Position numbers and translations under genes: made by a program
The notes under the pieces: generated by a model
What the model was told of the DNA's origin: nothing
What the model saw: only the letters and a program-made list of their open reading frames with translations
Database searches by the model: none
Assembly (NCBI GenBank): GCA_020433835.1
Contig: JAGRBY010000141.1
Coordinates: 1-13,497 of the forward strand
Source of the DNA: Anaerolineae bacterium
GTDB taxonomy: Bacteria; Chloroflexota; Anaerolineae; 4572-78; J111
Length of the DNA: 13,497 bases
Direction of reading: 5' to 3'
Shown here: positions 6,815 through 13,497 of the stretch, in pieces
Numbering within the stretch: position 1 is the first letter of the stretch
How the letters are laid out: each line of letters opens with the position of its first letter

Positions 6815-9800
6815 TTATTGAACCGGGGCCAATGAGAATAGATCTAGAGAAACACGCTGCGGATTATTATTTGTGTGTATATCTTTCATAACCGTAGACG
6901 TATCTGCTGCTAGTACTTCTATTTGTTCCTCATCAAACTCATCGATCACATAGTGTTGAGCAAAAACAATATACTGTATGCCTGCCTTCGTAGCGGGCAA
7001 GTTATAGAAGTTAAAACTTCCGTCTTCCAAAGTTAGTGTTTCATAAACCGTTGGATCGTCCTCGGCATAAGCCCAGACCAAAACCCCAGGCAACTTATGC
7101 GTAGAACCATCACTATAATTCAACGTTAATTCGCCCGTAAGACGGGTATTTACCGGATCAGGTAAAGGTTGGCTGGTACAAGGTGAGAGCGAAACATCAT
7201 CAAAGTAGAAATCCGTAGCGCAGAAAGTGCTACCGCATGTTTTAGTAGTGTTGCTATCATTGTATAAATACAGATAAAGCGGTTCTTCTGCATAGTTTTC
7301 AATGATGTCTTTACGACTGATGGGTAGGGATGCATTAACCGGATCCCACTTTGTTGGATTGTACGAACCCGGAGACATAACGCCATTGGCTACCAGGGTA
7401 GGGGTTGTTACACTATTCGCTTTGGCTACGTTTATATTAGCCGGATTAGTGGTAACGATAGCATAGAATTGATCACCTGTCTGATTTCCATCAGCTAAAC
7501 TATTGATATTTTTACTCAAACTCAAATCAAAAGAAGTCGTCGTTGAAATTACCCAATCAGGCATAATAAATTCTTGATAAAACCAAGGGTTGGTTGGAAA
7601 CCCTTCAAAACTCGAAGCACTAAGCTTAAAGTTACCACTATTAGCCTGGCCGGCAGAGCGCGTAACACCCTGATCAAAAGCTACCGTCCACTGTGAAGGC
7701 GAAAGCTCAAAGCTTTTATCTTCAATAGGATCTGAACACAACGTTACTCCAGGAGGAAACTGTTCGGCAGGTTGCCCCTGAGCAGCCTCACAAGAAGAAG
7801 GATCAAACACACCAAAGTTATCAAGTTTTGAAGTACCCGCATTTCCATTTCGATAAGGCGAGTGGAACAATCCAACATAGAGCTCATCGCTAATATTGTT
7901 GAGCGTAGCATTGGCAAATGAGTCTCCCCACCAAGTAGCTGCCGCATTTGGGTCGGTAGGAGGTGTACCGGCGTCTTGCCGGCGGTAAAACTTAAACTCA
8001 TTGCTACCCGGTACGCGTTCAATTCGCAGCCACATTGGGCCACCATTAAAATCAAACCGGGTGTTATCGCGAATACTTGTATTACCAGGTGAAGCCCAGT
8101 TCATCCCTCCACCATCTCGATAGGCCGGCTGAACGATGTATTTTGATGTATCATCTTCTACAGAAGCCGCTAAAATTACCCGAGGACTATTCGTGTCGTT
8201 AACCGAATTTCGTATCTCAATACCAGCTTGAGACCAGGGACCGCTATGTTGGACGTCCAGAACTTGCACAATTACTTCAAAACCGACTGTGGTACTGATA
8301 GGTGCTGTTTTGTAGTAGTATAATTCACCACCACTATTATCATTGGCTACCCATATGTCTGAGCCATCATTCTGCAAGACAAGTTGTCCCTTATTAATGC
8401 TCGCTCCCTTGCCCTTATTCGCATCGCCATACCATTTTTTCTGCCAACCTGAGGGGAGGCTATTAAATGTTTCGGTACTAATACCGGCACTACATTTAAC
8501 ATTAAAAGTATTACTTAAAATGTTGTTCGGATTGGCAGCCTGGTTTAAGCCTTCTCCTTCCACTACAAAGTTAGAGGTATCAGCAAATCCATACAATGTT
8601 TGAAGGCCGTATTCACCTACAAAAAAGTCTTGTGTGATAGTAAATGTATCTCCAGGTTGACCTGCCGGTGCTACATAGTTCTTCCAATATTTAACATCAC
8701 CGGGGAAATTATACCCTTTATAGTAGGAAGGATTAACCGGAGATGGATTAAAGTAAAGATCAATATCAAAGTAGGAATTAATCGGAACCGTTTGAACATT
8801 CTGTACGGTAATCGTCATAGGAACGGTTGTATTGATAGCGATCTTGCTTGCCGGCGGAAATTCAATTTTCGTTACTTGCAAGTCTGCACCTTGCAGGGCC
8901 AATTTGGTTACTGCGGCTTGCTTACCATTGTTCAAATTTTCGGAATAGAGGTCAAAGAACTTTCCTAAATTACCGGGATCTTTAGGATTTGGTCCCGGCG
9001 AGGACGGTAAGTTTGACATGTTATAGGTAAATTGTGCATCACCATTTGAGTCGGTCTTTAACTCGATCAGCTTTTTCTGGGCATAAAGAATACGATAGCC
9101 TGTATCCGGTACGTGTCGAGTTAGACGAACTGTGATTTTTTGATCGGGTAAAACCGTATCCCCTTCGAGTACCTCTATAACCGGCACACTCGTAACTTTT
9201 ACGTTCAATTCAGCCTGTTTCACTTTATTGCTGTTAAGATAAGAGGCTACCTTATAGGTTCCATCATTCGTCTTGATCGGAATCTCATAATCGACCACCG
9301 CGAAGCCACAATCACTGACCTTAAATGTATCGCTGGAATTACCGGTTGGCACACGATTGGTGTCAAACTCCAGATAGTGTTCCGCCAAAGGAGTATGTAA
9401 ATGCATTTCGATATTTATGGTCGAACCGGCCGGCCATGTATTGCCGCCATCAATAGTAAGATAAGGATCGGTTGGCGTGAAAAACTCTACATCTTGCTTC
9501 TGAGCCGTTATCGAAGATTGATTTTCAGGTCTAGACACGATATCATAGAGGCCATTTTCCCAGCCTTGAATGAGTCCACAACTTGCTGGAATTGTCCATG
9601 CAACCGCATACGGGGTATCACCAAATTCATTTGTTTCTAGTGTCGTTCCCAACTTAAAAGGATTGGCTAATTTACCACCTTGAATGTAAATGTCATAAAC
9701 AGAGTTAGAAGTATGCCCTTCCAAGAGAACCCGCAGCGTTTGGCCTTGAGCATAGGGGGGACTATTTGGCACGAGAACCAGCTTCGGCTGGTTGATATAA

Positions 9801-11101
9801 ACTTCTAACTCGGCATAGGTAGAACCATCGCTTTTTAAGGTCCGTAAAAGACAAGGAGTGCCACTGTGTACATCACATCCGCTAATATTATTGATTGAGG
9901 GCCAGTCAACAGTCGTTTGAGTTGCCGGTATATTAGAGGCAATATTTCCAACTTTACTACCATTACTTCTATATAATGCTAACGTAAAAGGTTGATCGAC
10001 GGCTTGGTGGGCAATCAAATTAATTTGAGCCGATTCCCCTGCAGCCCGCTTATTGTTACCATCAGCAAAAACAAGCGACGGCGTGGTTGTAACAACAATT
10101 TTAACCTGATCGTTGGCTATAGCCACAGGAGGACTAATCGTCCCGGAAACCGTGGAGTACAAGTCATAAAGCCCGGCAGGAATTAACCCCGGAACCGCAC
10201 TCAAATTACAAGAAGCATCTCCCTCACCCTGGGTTGTAGTAGCCACATTTGAGCAAATTTTGTAGGATTTTGAGGAGTCAGCCAAATAAATATCATATGT
10301 ACTACCTACATGATTTGCCAAATGAACAAGAAAACTTGGATCAGTTTGTTCAATATTATCATACCCACTAACTGACCAGATTTGTGCCAGGTCGGCTGGC
10401 CCACCGCCGCCGCCATTATTATTGGGATCAAGCGGATCAATGGGGGGGGGTGGTTCAATACCGATAGAGCTATCTAAACCCTCATTTTGTAAAGCAGCAG
10501 CACCGCGTAAGGTGAGATAATTGCCACCCACAATCGCATCAAAAATAGGGGTAAGCATTTGAAGATTATAGCGGGTATTAACTTGAATGTTTAACCCTTC
10601 CGTGCCGGGGAAAAAATCTTTTTCTTTAATAACAGGCGGAGTACCGGGATTATTATCATCATCTACAGCCTCCTGCCCCACAATCTTAACACTAAAAGCA
10701 CCAGGCAGCGTTTCACAACCGTCGTAATCCGGGCCAATTGAGTCTCGGTAACAGGTAGTAGCCACATTAAGATTACGCCCTATATCAATTGCAATTTTCT
10801 CAATAGCTTCAAGCCGCTTATCCGGATCACATAACCAGGGTTGTACGCCTGAGTCGATAGGATCCGGATCGGTATTATCACCCTCGCAAATATTATCTTG
10901 ATCGGGTTCTATAGGTATATTCGAATCTAAAAATGGTCTACCGGTAACCGCATACCGAGCGGCTTCCCGCGCGGCTTGCTGGACCGTAATATAAGCCCAG
11001 GCTACCCGAGCCCCTTCAATAATACCAAGAAGAAGCAAAAGAAGAAGAGGGAGTCCTAAAGCGATTTCAACAAGAGCTTGACCTTTTTGCTTTCTTACCA
11101 C
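6815..11101 (-). CDS. Giant TadE-type pseudopilin fused to a multidomain adhesin
   Basis: Predicted surface protein of 1428 residues. Residues 1-205 are a complete TadE-like unit: basic start, K6-G7-Q8-A-L-V-E12 (Gly with Glu at +5, a plausible prepilin-peptidase site), helix to ~38, Q-Q-A-A-R-E-A-A-R-Y, and a closing L-R-G-A-A-A-L-Q-N-E. A Pro/Asp/Asn/Gly linker (216-235) follows. Residues ~240-740 look like Ig-like strands with recurring Y-D-x-Y motifs near 269, 312, 469, 519 and 716. After these come a CARDB-like segment (~740-868), a concanavalin/LamG-like segment (~875-1100), a jelly-roll, carbohydrate-binding-like segment (~1121-1308) and a carboxypeptidase-regulatory/Cna-B-like end (~1320-1400; D-G-S-F-N-F-Y-N-L-P). 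Domain names after 240 come from pattern recognition. The start is GTG with AAGGAG (11109-11114) 7 nt upstream. Ordinary TadE proteins are usually 130-250 residues, so this is roughly six-fold longer. It is flanked by its own terminator and a long upstream gap, so is probably its own transcript. The likely role is a pilus-tip or surface adhesin. Confidence 0.87.
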   Translation of the reverse strand: MVRKQKGQALVEIALGLPLLLLLLLGIIEGARVAWAYITVQQAAREAARYAVTGRPFLDSNIPIEPDQDNICEGDNTDPDPIDSGVQPWLCDPDKRLEAIEKIAIDIGRNLNVATTCYRDSIGPDYDGCETLPGAFSVKIVGQEAVDDDNNPGTPPVIKEKDFFPGTEGLNIQVNTRYNLQMLTPIFDAIVGGNYLTLRGAAALQNEGLDSSIGIEPPPPIDPLDPNNNGGGGGPADLAQIWSVSGYDNIEQTDPSFLVHLANHVGSTYDIYLADSSKSYKICSNVATTTQGEGDASCNLSAVPGLIPAGLYDLYSTVSGTISPPVAIANDQVKIVVTTTPSLVFADGNNKRAAGESAQINLIAHQAVDQPFTLALYRSNGSKVGNIASNIPATQTTVDWPSINNISGCDVHSGTPCLLRTLKSDGSTYAELEVYINQPKLVLVPNSPPYAQGQTLRVLLEGHTSNSVYDIYIQGGKLANPFKLGTTLETNEFGDTPYAVAWTIPASCGLIQGWENGLYDIVSRPENQSSITAQKQDVEFFTPTDPYLTIDGGNTWPAGSTINIEMHLHTPLAEHYLEFDTNRVPTGNSSDTFKVSDCGFAVVDYEIPIKTNDGTYKVASYLNSNKVKQAELNVKVTSVPVIEVLEGDTVLPDQKITVRLTRHVPDTGYRILYAQKKLIELKTDSNGDAQFTYNMSNLPSSPGPNPKDPGNLGKFFDLYSENLNNGKQAAVTKLALQGADLQVTKIEFPPASKIAINTTVPMTITVQNVQTVPINSYFDIDLYFNPSPVNPSYYKGYNFPGDVKYWKNYVAPAGQPGDTFTITQDFFVGEYGLQTLYGFADTSNFVVEGEGLNQAANPNNILSNTFNVKCSAGISTETFNSLPSGWQKKWYGDANKGKGASINKGQLVLQNDGSDIWVANDNSGGELYYYKTAPISTTVGFEVIVQVLDVQHSGPWSQAGIEIRNSVNDTNSPRVILAASVEDDTSKYIVQPAYRDGGGMNWASPGNTSIRDNTRFDFNGGPMWLRIERVPGSNEFKFYRRQDAGTPPTDPNAAATWWGDSFANATLNNISDELYVGLFHSPYRNGNAGTSKLDNFGVFDPSSCEAAQGQPAEQFPPGVTLCSDPIEDKSFELSPSQWTVAFDQGVTRSAGQANSGNFKLSASSFEGFPTNPWFYQEFIMPDWVISTTTSFDLSLSKNINSLADGNQTGDQFYAIVTTNPANINVAKANSVTTPTLVANGVMSPGSYNPTKWDPVNASLPISRKDIIENYAEEPLYLYLYNDSNTTKTCGSTFCATDFYFDDVSLSPCTSQPLPDPVNTRLTGELTLNYSDGSTHKLPGVLVWAYAEDDPTVYETLTLEDGSFNFYNLPATKAGIQYIVFAQHYVIDEFDEEQIEVLAADTSTVMKDIHTNNNPQRVSLDLFSLAPVQ
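10401..10450 (-). repeat. Simple-sequence linker with a C9 tract at the TadE/adhesin joint
   Basis: Inside the giant gene the sense strand has nine consecutive C (10442-10450, codons of Pro217-220), then (AAT)3 at 10415-10423 and (GGC)3 at 10406-10414. Together they encode the Pro-Asn-Gly linker. Homopolymers of this length are prone to slipped-strand errors. By hand translation, ten C gives CAT-TGA (stop after residue 221) and eight C stays open until TAG after residue 264. Confidence 0.85.
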
Positions 11102-11312
11102 AGCAATACTCCTTAACCATGTATAACCTAAAATAAGTTCTGTTCACTCATAGAGTCCCAGTATTGCCAAAAAGGTTACGGGTAATCACAAAATTCGGGG
11201 ATTTTGAAAACAAATAAATCATTATGAAAAGTATAGAAGCGATTATAAGGTCAGGTCAACCGGACGAAAAGGCTATTGCCTACCAAGATAGGAGATATTT
11301 ATTCAGCAGACA
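11102..11312. other. Gene-free leader and promoter region of the giant adhesin gene
   Basis: No coding sequence or RNA gene is recognisable here. It contains the AAGGAG ribosome site of the adhesin (11109-11114) and a small dyad CAAAAT-N6-ATTTTG (11189-11206) that could be a regulator site. No convincing sigma-70 promoter is seen. The length, about 210 bp between the inverted-repeat element and the GTG, is generous for a regulated promoter. Confidence 0.4.
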
Positions 11313-11394
11313 AGGTGACTGGCACTTAATCGTGGTAATAACAGCGTTGTATTCCATTCGATGTTCTCGATTTGAGCAAAAGTGCCAGTCACCT
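11313..11394. repeat. 82-bp element with perfect 15-bp inverted ends
   Basis: AGGTGACTGGCACTT (11313-11327) and AAGTGCCAGTCACCT (11380-11394) are exact inverted copies flanking a 52-bp centre. The arms resemble the GTGCC-x-GTCACC palindromes I remember as extragenic repeats in various bacteria, some mobilised by REP-associated (Y1) transposases. No transposase is present and no target duplication is visible. It sits between the kinase terminator and the adhesin promoter region. A REPIN-like or MITE-like element is the best guess; a long regulatory stem-loop is the alternative. Confidence 0.7.
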
Positions 11395-11423
11395 GGGTAG
11401 TTACGATAGGAGTATAAATGCAG

Positions 11424-11472
11424 AAAAAAAGGCTTTAACCCTAAGAGCCACTTCAGCCCGCGGATTAAAGCC
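11424..11472 (-). terminator. Intrinsic terminator of the two-component operon
   Basis: On the minus strand GGCTTTAATCC (11462-11472) pairs with GGGTTAAAGCC (11431-11441) over 11 bp with one U-G wobble, followed immediately by seven T (11424-11430). It begins 30 nt after the kinase stop codon. The 20-nt loop is unusually long and GC-rich, so the unit might also be a copy of a dispersed repeat serving as terminator. Confidence 0.8.
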
Positions 11473-11502
11473 CCACCTTTAATGACAAACGCTTTTTATA
11501 CT

Positions 11503-12618
11503 TTACGTCGTTGGCACCCAAAACTCAACGCGCGTTCCTTTGCCCGGCGAACTATCAATATCAAGCTTTCCGCCCAACATTTCAAGTCGCTCTTGCAAGC
11601 TTCCCAGACCGATAGTCTTGCGCTGACGCGCCGCTGACAGCGCTTCATGGACATTAAAACCACCCCCATCATCTTCAACCGTAGCCGTAGCCCGATCATC
11701 GTGAATAGAAAGTGCAATTTGCACATGGGTGGCTTGCGCATGCTGCTTAACATTGTTCAGCAAATGCTGAATTGATCTAAAAATGGTTACTTCTGTATGC
11801 GCCGGCAATCTCTGGTCCTTACCGCTGATAGTTAAATTGCAGGCAATGCCCGTTTTCTGCTCATAATCTTCGATACTCTTTTTAAGTGTCGGATTAAGGC
11901 CAAGATCATCAAGCATCATCGGGCGCAAATCAAAAATAAATTCACGGACTTTTTGAAACGTTGAGGTAACGGCATCTTTTAATTCGGTGAGTTCTGACCT
12001 GGCTCTGAGCGGATCACTATCAAATAAGCGCTCGCAAATTTCAGCTTGCAAAATTAAGTTGGTTAGCGATTGCGCCGGCCCATCATGAAGTTGATTGGCT
12101 AAATGCTGCCGTTCATTCTCTTGAGCATCAATAATTCGAATAATTCCGGTGGCTTCCCCAATATTAATTTTTGGCATATTCGATGATGGTTGCGCACCTG
12201 AATGGGCTACCAATCCGTCGGAAACGTTGAGGACATTTTGTAGTCCCTGGCCAAAACGCTGCAAAATTTCTTGTTTGCTTTGCAGCTGCTCTACCTGGCC
12301 CCGCATCATAAATAAACGCATCTGCGCCTCTTGAGCAGCTGTGTAAATCTCTTTGATATCCTGTCGAGGGACTGTATCGATATTAGTTTCCATATTGCGC
12401 AGTTTATTGGTTAGCTGCGCGTTACGCTGCGCCAGTCGTTCCACCTCGTTCGTACTTTGTTTGATCAAAACATCAATTTCTTTAATCTCTTTTTGAATCT
12501 GATCAAATTCTTGATGTGTTTGTTCCATAACCTGAGCCGGTGTTAGGGGCACCGCCTCTTTTTTTGCAGATTTATCTACAGGTGGTTCTTCCAAACTCTT
12601 CAAACGTCGTAAGCCCAT
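11503..12618 (-). CDS. Soluble DegS-like histidine kinase (HisKA_3)
   Basis: Sensor kinase of 371 residues without membrane segments, so cytoplasmic like Bacillus DegS. Residues ~28-130 are heptad-rich and probably coiled coil (sensing and dimerisation). The HisKA_3 region spans ~160-245, with the phospho-acceptor His178 in N-Q-L-H-D-G-P-A-Q and the downstream D-L-R-P-M-M-L-D-D-L-G-L. The ATPase domain runs ~275-371: N-box around Asn289, D316-D-G-G-G320, G337-L-G, and a closing G-K-G-T-R-V. One oddity is that the N-box Glu usual in this family (Q-E-x-x-x-N) is His285 (Q-H-L-L-N-N). It should phosphorylate the response regulator encoded 65 nt upstream. The ATG start has a GGGG-type ribosome site about 10 nt ahead. 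No signal input domain beyond the coiled coil is seen. Confidence 0.93.
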   Translation of the reverse strand: MGLRRLKSLEEPPVDKSAKKEAVPLTPAQVMEQTHQEFDQIQKEIKEIDVLIKQSTNEVERLAQRNAQLTNKLRNMETNIDTVPRQDIKEIYTAAQEAQMRLFMMRGQVEQLQSKQEILQRFGQGLQNVLNVSDGLVAHSGAQPSSNMPKINIGEATGIIRIIDAQENERQHLANQLHDGPAQSLTNLILQAEICERLFDSDPLRARSELTELKDAVTSTFQKVREFIFDLRPMMLDDLGLNPTLKKSIEDYEQKTGIACNLTISGKDQRLPAHTEVTIFRSIQHLLNNVKQHAQATHVQIALSIHDDRATATVEDDGGGFNVHEALSAARQRKTIGLGSLQERLEMLGGKLDIDSSPGKGTRVEFWVPTT

Positions 12619-12683
12619 TGCACTTTTCCCCTTCTATAAGCCCTTACAATATCGTCATTCGTGCTAAAATAACGTAACCTTAA

Positions 12684-13373
12684 TTAATCTTCCTCATCGT
12701 GTAGGCGAATCCAACCGCGTCGAACCGCATAAAGGGCTGCTTGAGTACGATCATTAACCGCCAGCTTGCGTAAAATGCTGGTCATATGATTTTTCACCGT
12801 TTGACGGCTAATGCCCAACTCATAAGCCACTTCTTTATTGCTCTGGCCCTTGGCAATATGCTGCAAAATTTCCATCTCACGCGGCGAAAGCGGCGCAAAC
12901 ATTTCGTTTGGCAGGCCATCGACATAGGCCACTTTGTCAAACTGTGAAAGCAGCCAACTCGCCACCTCAGGCTTGTCGAGCACCTCATCATCAATGACAT
13001 AGTTACCTTTACCCACCTGCCGAATAGCTTCAACCAGACGGCGCGGGGTTACATCTTTGGGAAAATAAGCGGCCGCCCCGGCCCGCACCGAGTGAAAAAT
13101 CTGCTCGTCGTCATGGTAGGCGGTTAGCATGATAACGGCAATTTCCGGCGATGATTGCTTCAACTCGCGGGTAACCTGCAAGCCGTTCATCTTAGGCAGG
13201 TTGATATCCATCAAAATAACATCGGGTGATATCTGTTTGGCCACGCGCAGCGCTTCTTCGCCGTCGGCCACTTCCATAATAACTTCTATGCCTTCTTGGG
13301 CTTCTAAAACGCGCCGCAGCCCCTGTCGAAATAAGGGATGGTCATCCACCAACATAACTGTTGTATTAGACAT
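12684..13373 (-). CDS. DegU/NarL-type response regulator
   Basis: DNA-binding response regulator of 229 residues. The receiver domain (1-~120) has the acidic pair Asp10-Asp11, phospho-acceptor Asp56 in L-M-D-I-N-L-P, Thr84 and Lys106, all in the expected places. A linker of ~35 residues leads to a LuxR-type helix-turn-helix (~160-222) with L-S-P-R-E-M-E-I-L, the recognition segment G-I-S-R-Q-T-V-K-N-H, and V-N-D-R-T-Q-A, which is very like DegU. The ATG start has AAGGAG 8 nt upstream. It is the first gene of a two-gene operon with the kinase. The proximity suggests, but does not prove, that its targets include the adhesin and Tad-type genes downstream. Confidence 0.95.
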   Translation of the reverse strand: MSNTTVMLVDDHPLFRQGLRRVLEAQEGIEVIMEVADGEEALRVAKQISPDVILMDINLPKMNGLQVTRELKQSSPEIAVIMLTAYHDDEQIFHSVRAGAAAYFPKDVTPRRLVEAIRQVGKGNYVIDDEVLDKPEVASWLLSQFDKVAYVDGLPNEMFAPLSPREMEILQHIAKGQSNKEVAYELGISRQTVKNHMTSILRKLAVNDRTQAALYAVRRGWIRLHDEED

Positions 13374-13430
13374 GCAAATATCTCCTTGCTGATAAGTTCA
13401 AGCGTGAGCAGCCGCTGTGTTGCGGCATCG

Positions 13431-13454
13431 TCTATACTAGTGGCATAATTGCCA
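13431..13454 (-). promoter_or_regulatory. Candidate promoter/operator of the two-component operon
   Basis: On the minus strand TATAGA (13431-13436) can serve as a -10 box about 58 nt before the start codon. Just upstream is the dyad TGGCA-N4-TGCCA (13441-13454), which would overlap the -35 to -10 spacer and fits a repressor or autoregulator site. No clear -35 hexamer is present. A GCCGC/GCGGC hairpin (13411-13426) lies in the presumed leader. Confidence 0.3.
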
Positions 13455-13497
13455 ATAAGTTTCTTAAATGGTGGTGTACGGAACGGCCAGGATAACC

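Noticed and set aside
11027..11051. AAG-rich purine repeat as a microsatellite
   Set aside because: It is simply the leucine-rich membrane helix of the giant TadE protein (Leu19-25 region) written in similar codons.
11120..11125. TATACA as a -10 box for the giant adhesin gene
   Set aside because: Transcription would start inside the ribosome binding site (11109-11114), and no -35 hexamer stands at a suitable distance.
11313..11394. Inverted repeats as a CRISPR unit or an insertion sequence
   Set aside because: Only one pair is present, with no repeat-spacer periodicity, no transposase frame in the 52-bp centre and no visible target duplication.
13411..13426. GCCGC/GCGGC hairpin upstream of the response regulator as a riboswitch
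   Set aside because: A 5-bp stem alone with no conserved core is not enough to support a riboswitch; it is mentioned only as part of the leader.

Overview
Every gene I can support in this window lies on the minus strand. Read in the direction of transcription (high to low coordinates) there is a two-component pair and then a cluster of exported proteins of the Tad/Flp-pilus type. I suspect a member of the Chloroflexota (Anaerolineae-like). The reasons are the sub-terminal I-P-I-I-V-R motif on a secreted beta-propeller, the DegS/DegU-like pair beside TadE/TadG genes, and the 'Gly-Trp-Leu-x-Trp' module in a TadE-like protein. These are recollections of how such genomes look, not a search result.

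Layout: 13373-12684 is a DegU/NarL-type response regulator and 12618-11503 its soluble DegS-like histidine kinase, ending at a good intrinsic terminator (11424-11472). A gene-free stretch of 401 bp (11102-11502) follows and carries an 82-bp element bounded by perfect 15-bp inverted repeats (11313-11394). Next is a 1428-residue protein (11101-6815) whose first ~205 residues are a TadE-like minor pseudopilin and whose remainder is a multidomain, adhesin-like ectodomain, ending at a near-perfect hairpin terminator (6762-6796). Downstream lie a secreted seven-repeat beta-propeller (6542-5076), a single-pass membrane protein of unknown function (5025-4270), a TadG-like von Willebrand A protein with a very large insert (4183-1544), and a long TadE-like pseudopilin (1400-138).

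How they may work together: the TadE/TadG-type proteins all start with a basic stretch, K-G-Q, then a hydrophobic helix, as Tad minor pilins do. The two TadE-like ones also have Glu at +5 after the Gly, consistent with prepilin-peptidase processing. I infer a surface-attachment module: minor pilins or tip adhesins carrying sugar-binding-like beta-sandwich domains, a secreted propeller partner, and a cytoplasmic two-component system that may control them. The core Tad machinery (ATPase, platform proteins, secretin, major pilin) is not in this window.

The most striking observation is a run of nine C (sense strand) at 10442-10450, exactly at the joint between the TadE part and the ectodomain of the giant protein. 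I translated both slipped frames: gain of one C gives a stop after 221 residues, loss of one C gives a stop after 264 residues. Slippage in either direction would thus turn the giant adhesin into a protein the size of an ordinary TadE, which looks like a phase-variation switch. A second notable architecture is a CBM6/35-like beta-sandwich inserted inside the von Willebrand A domain of the TadG-like protein.
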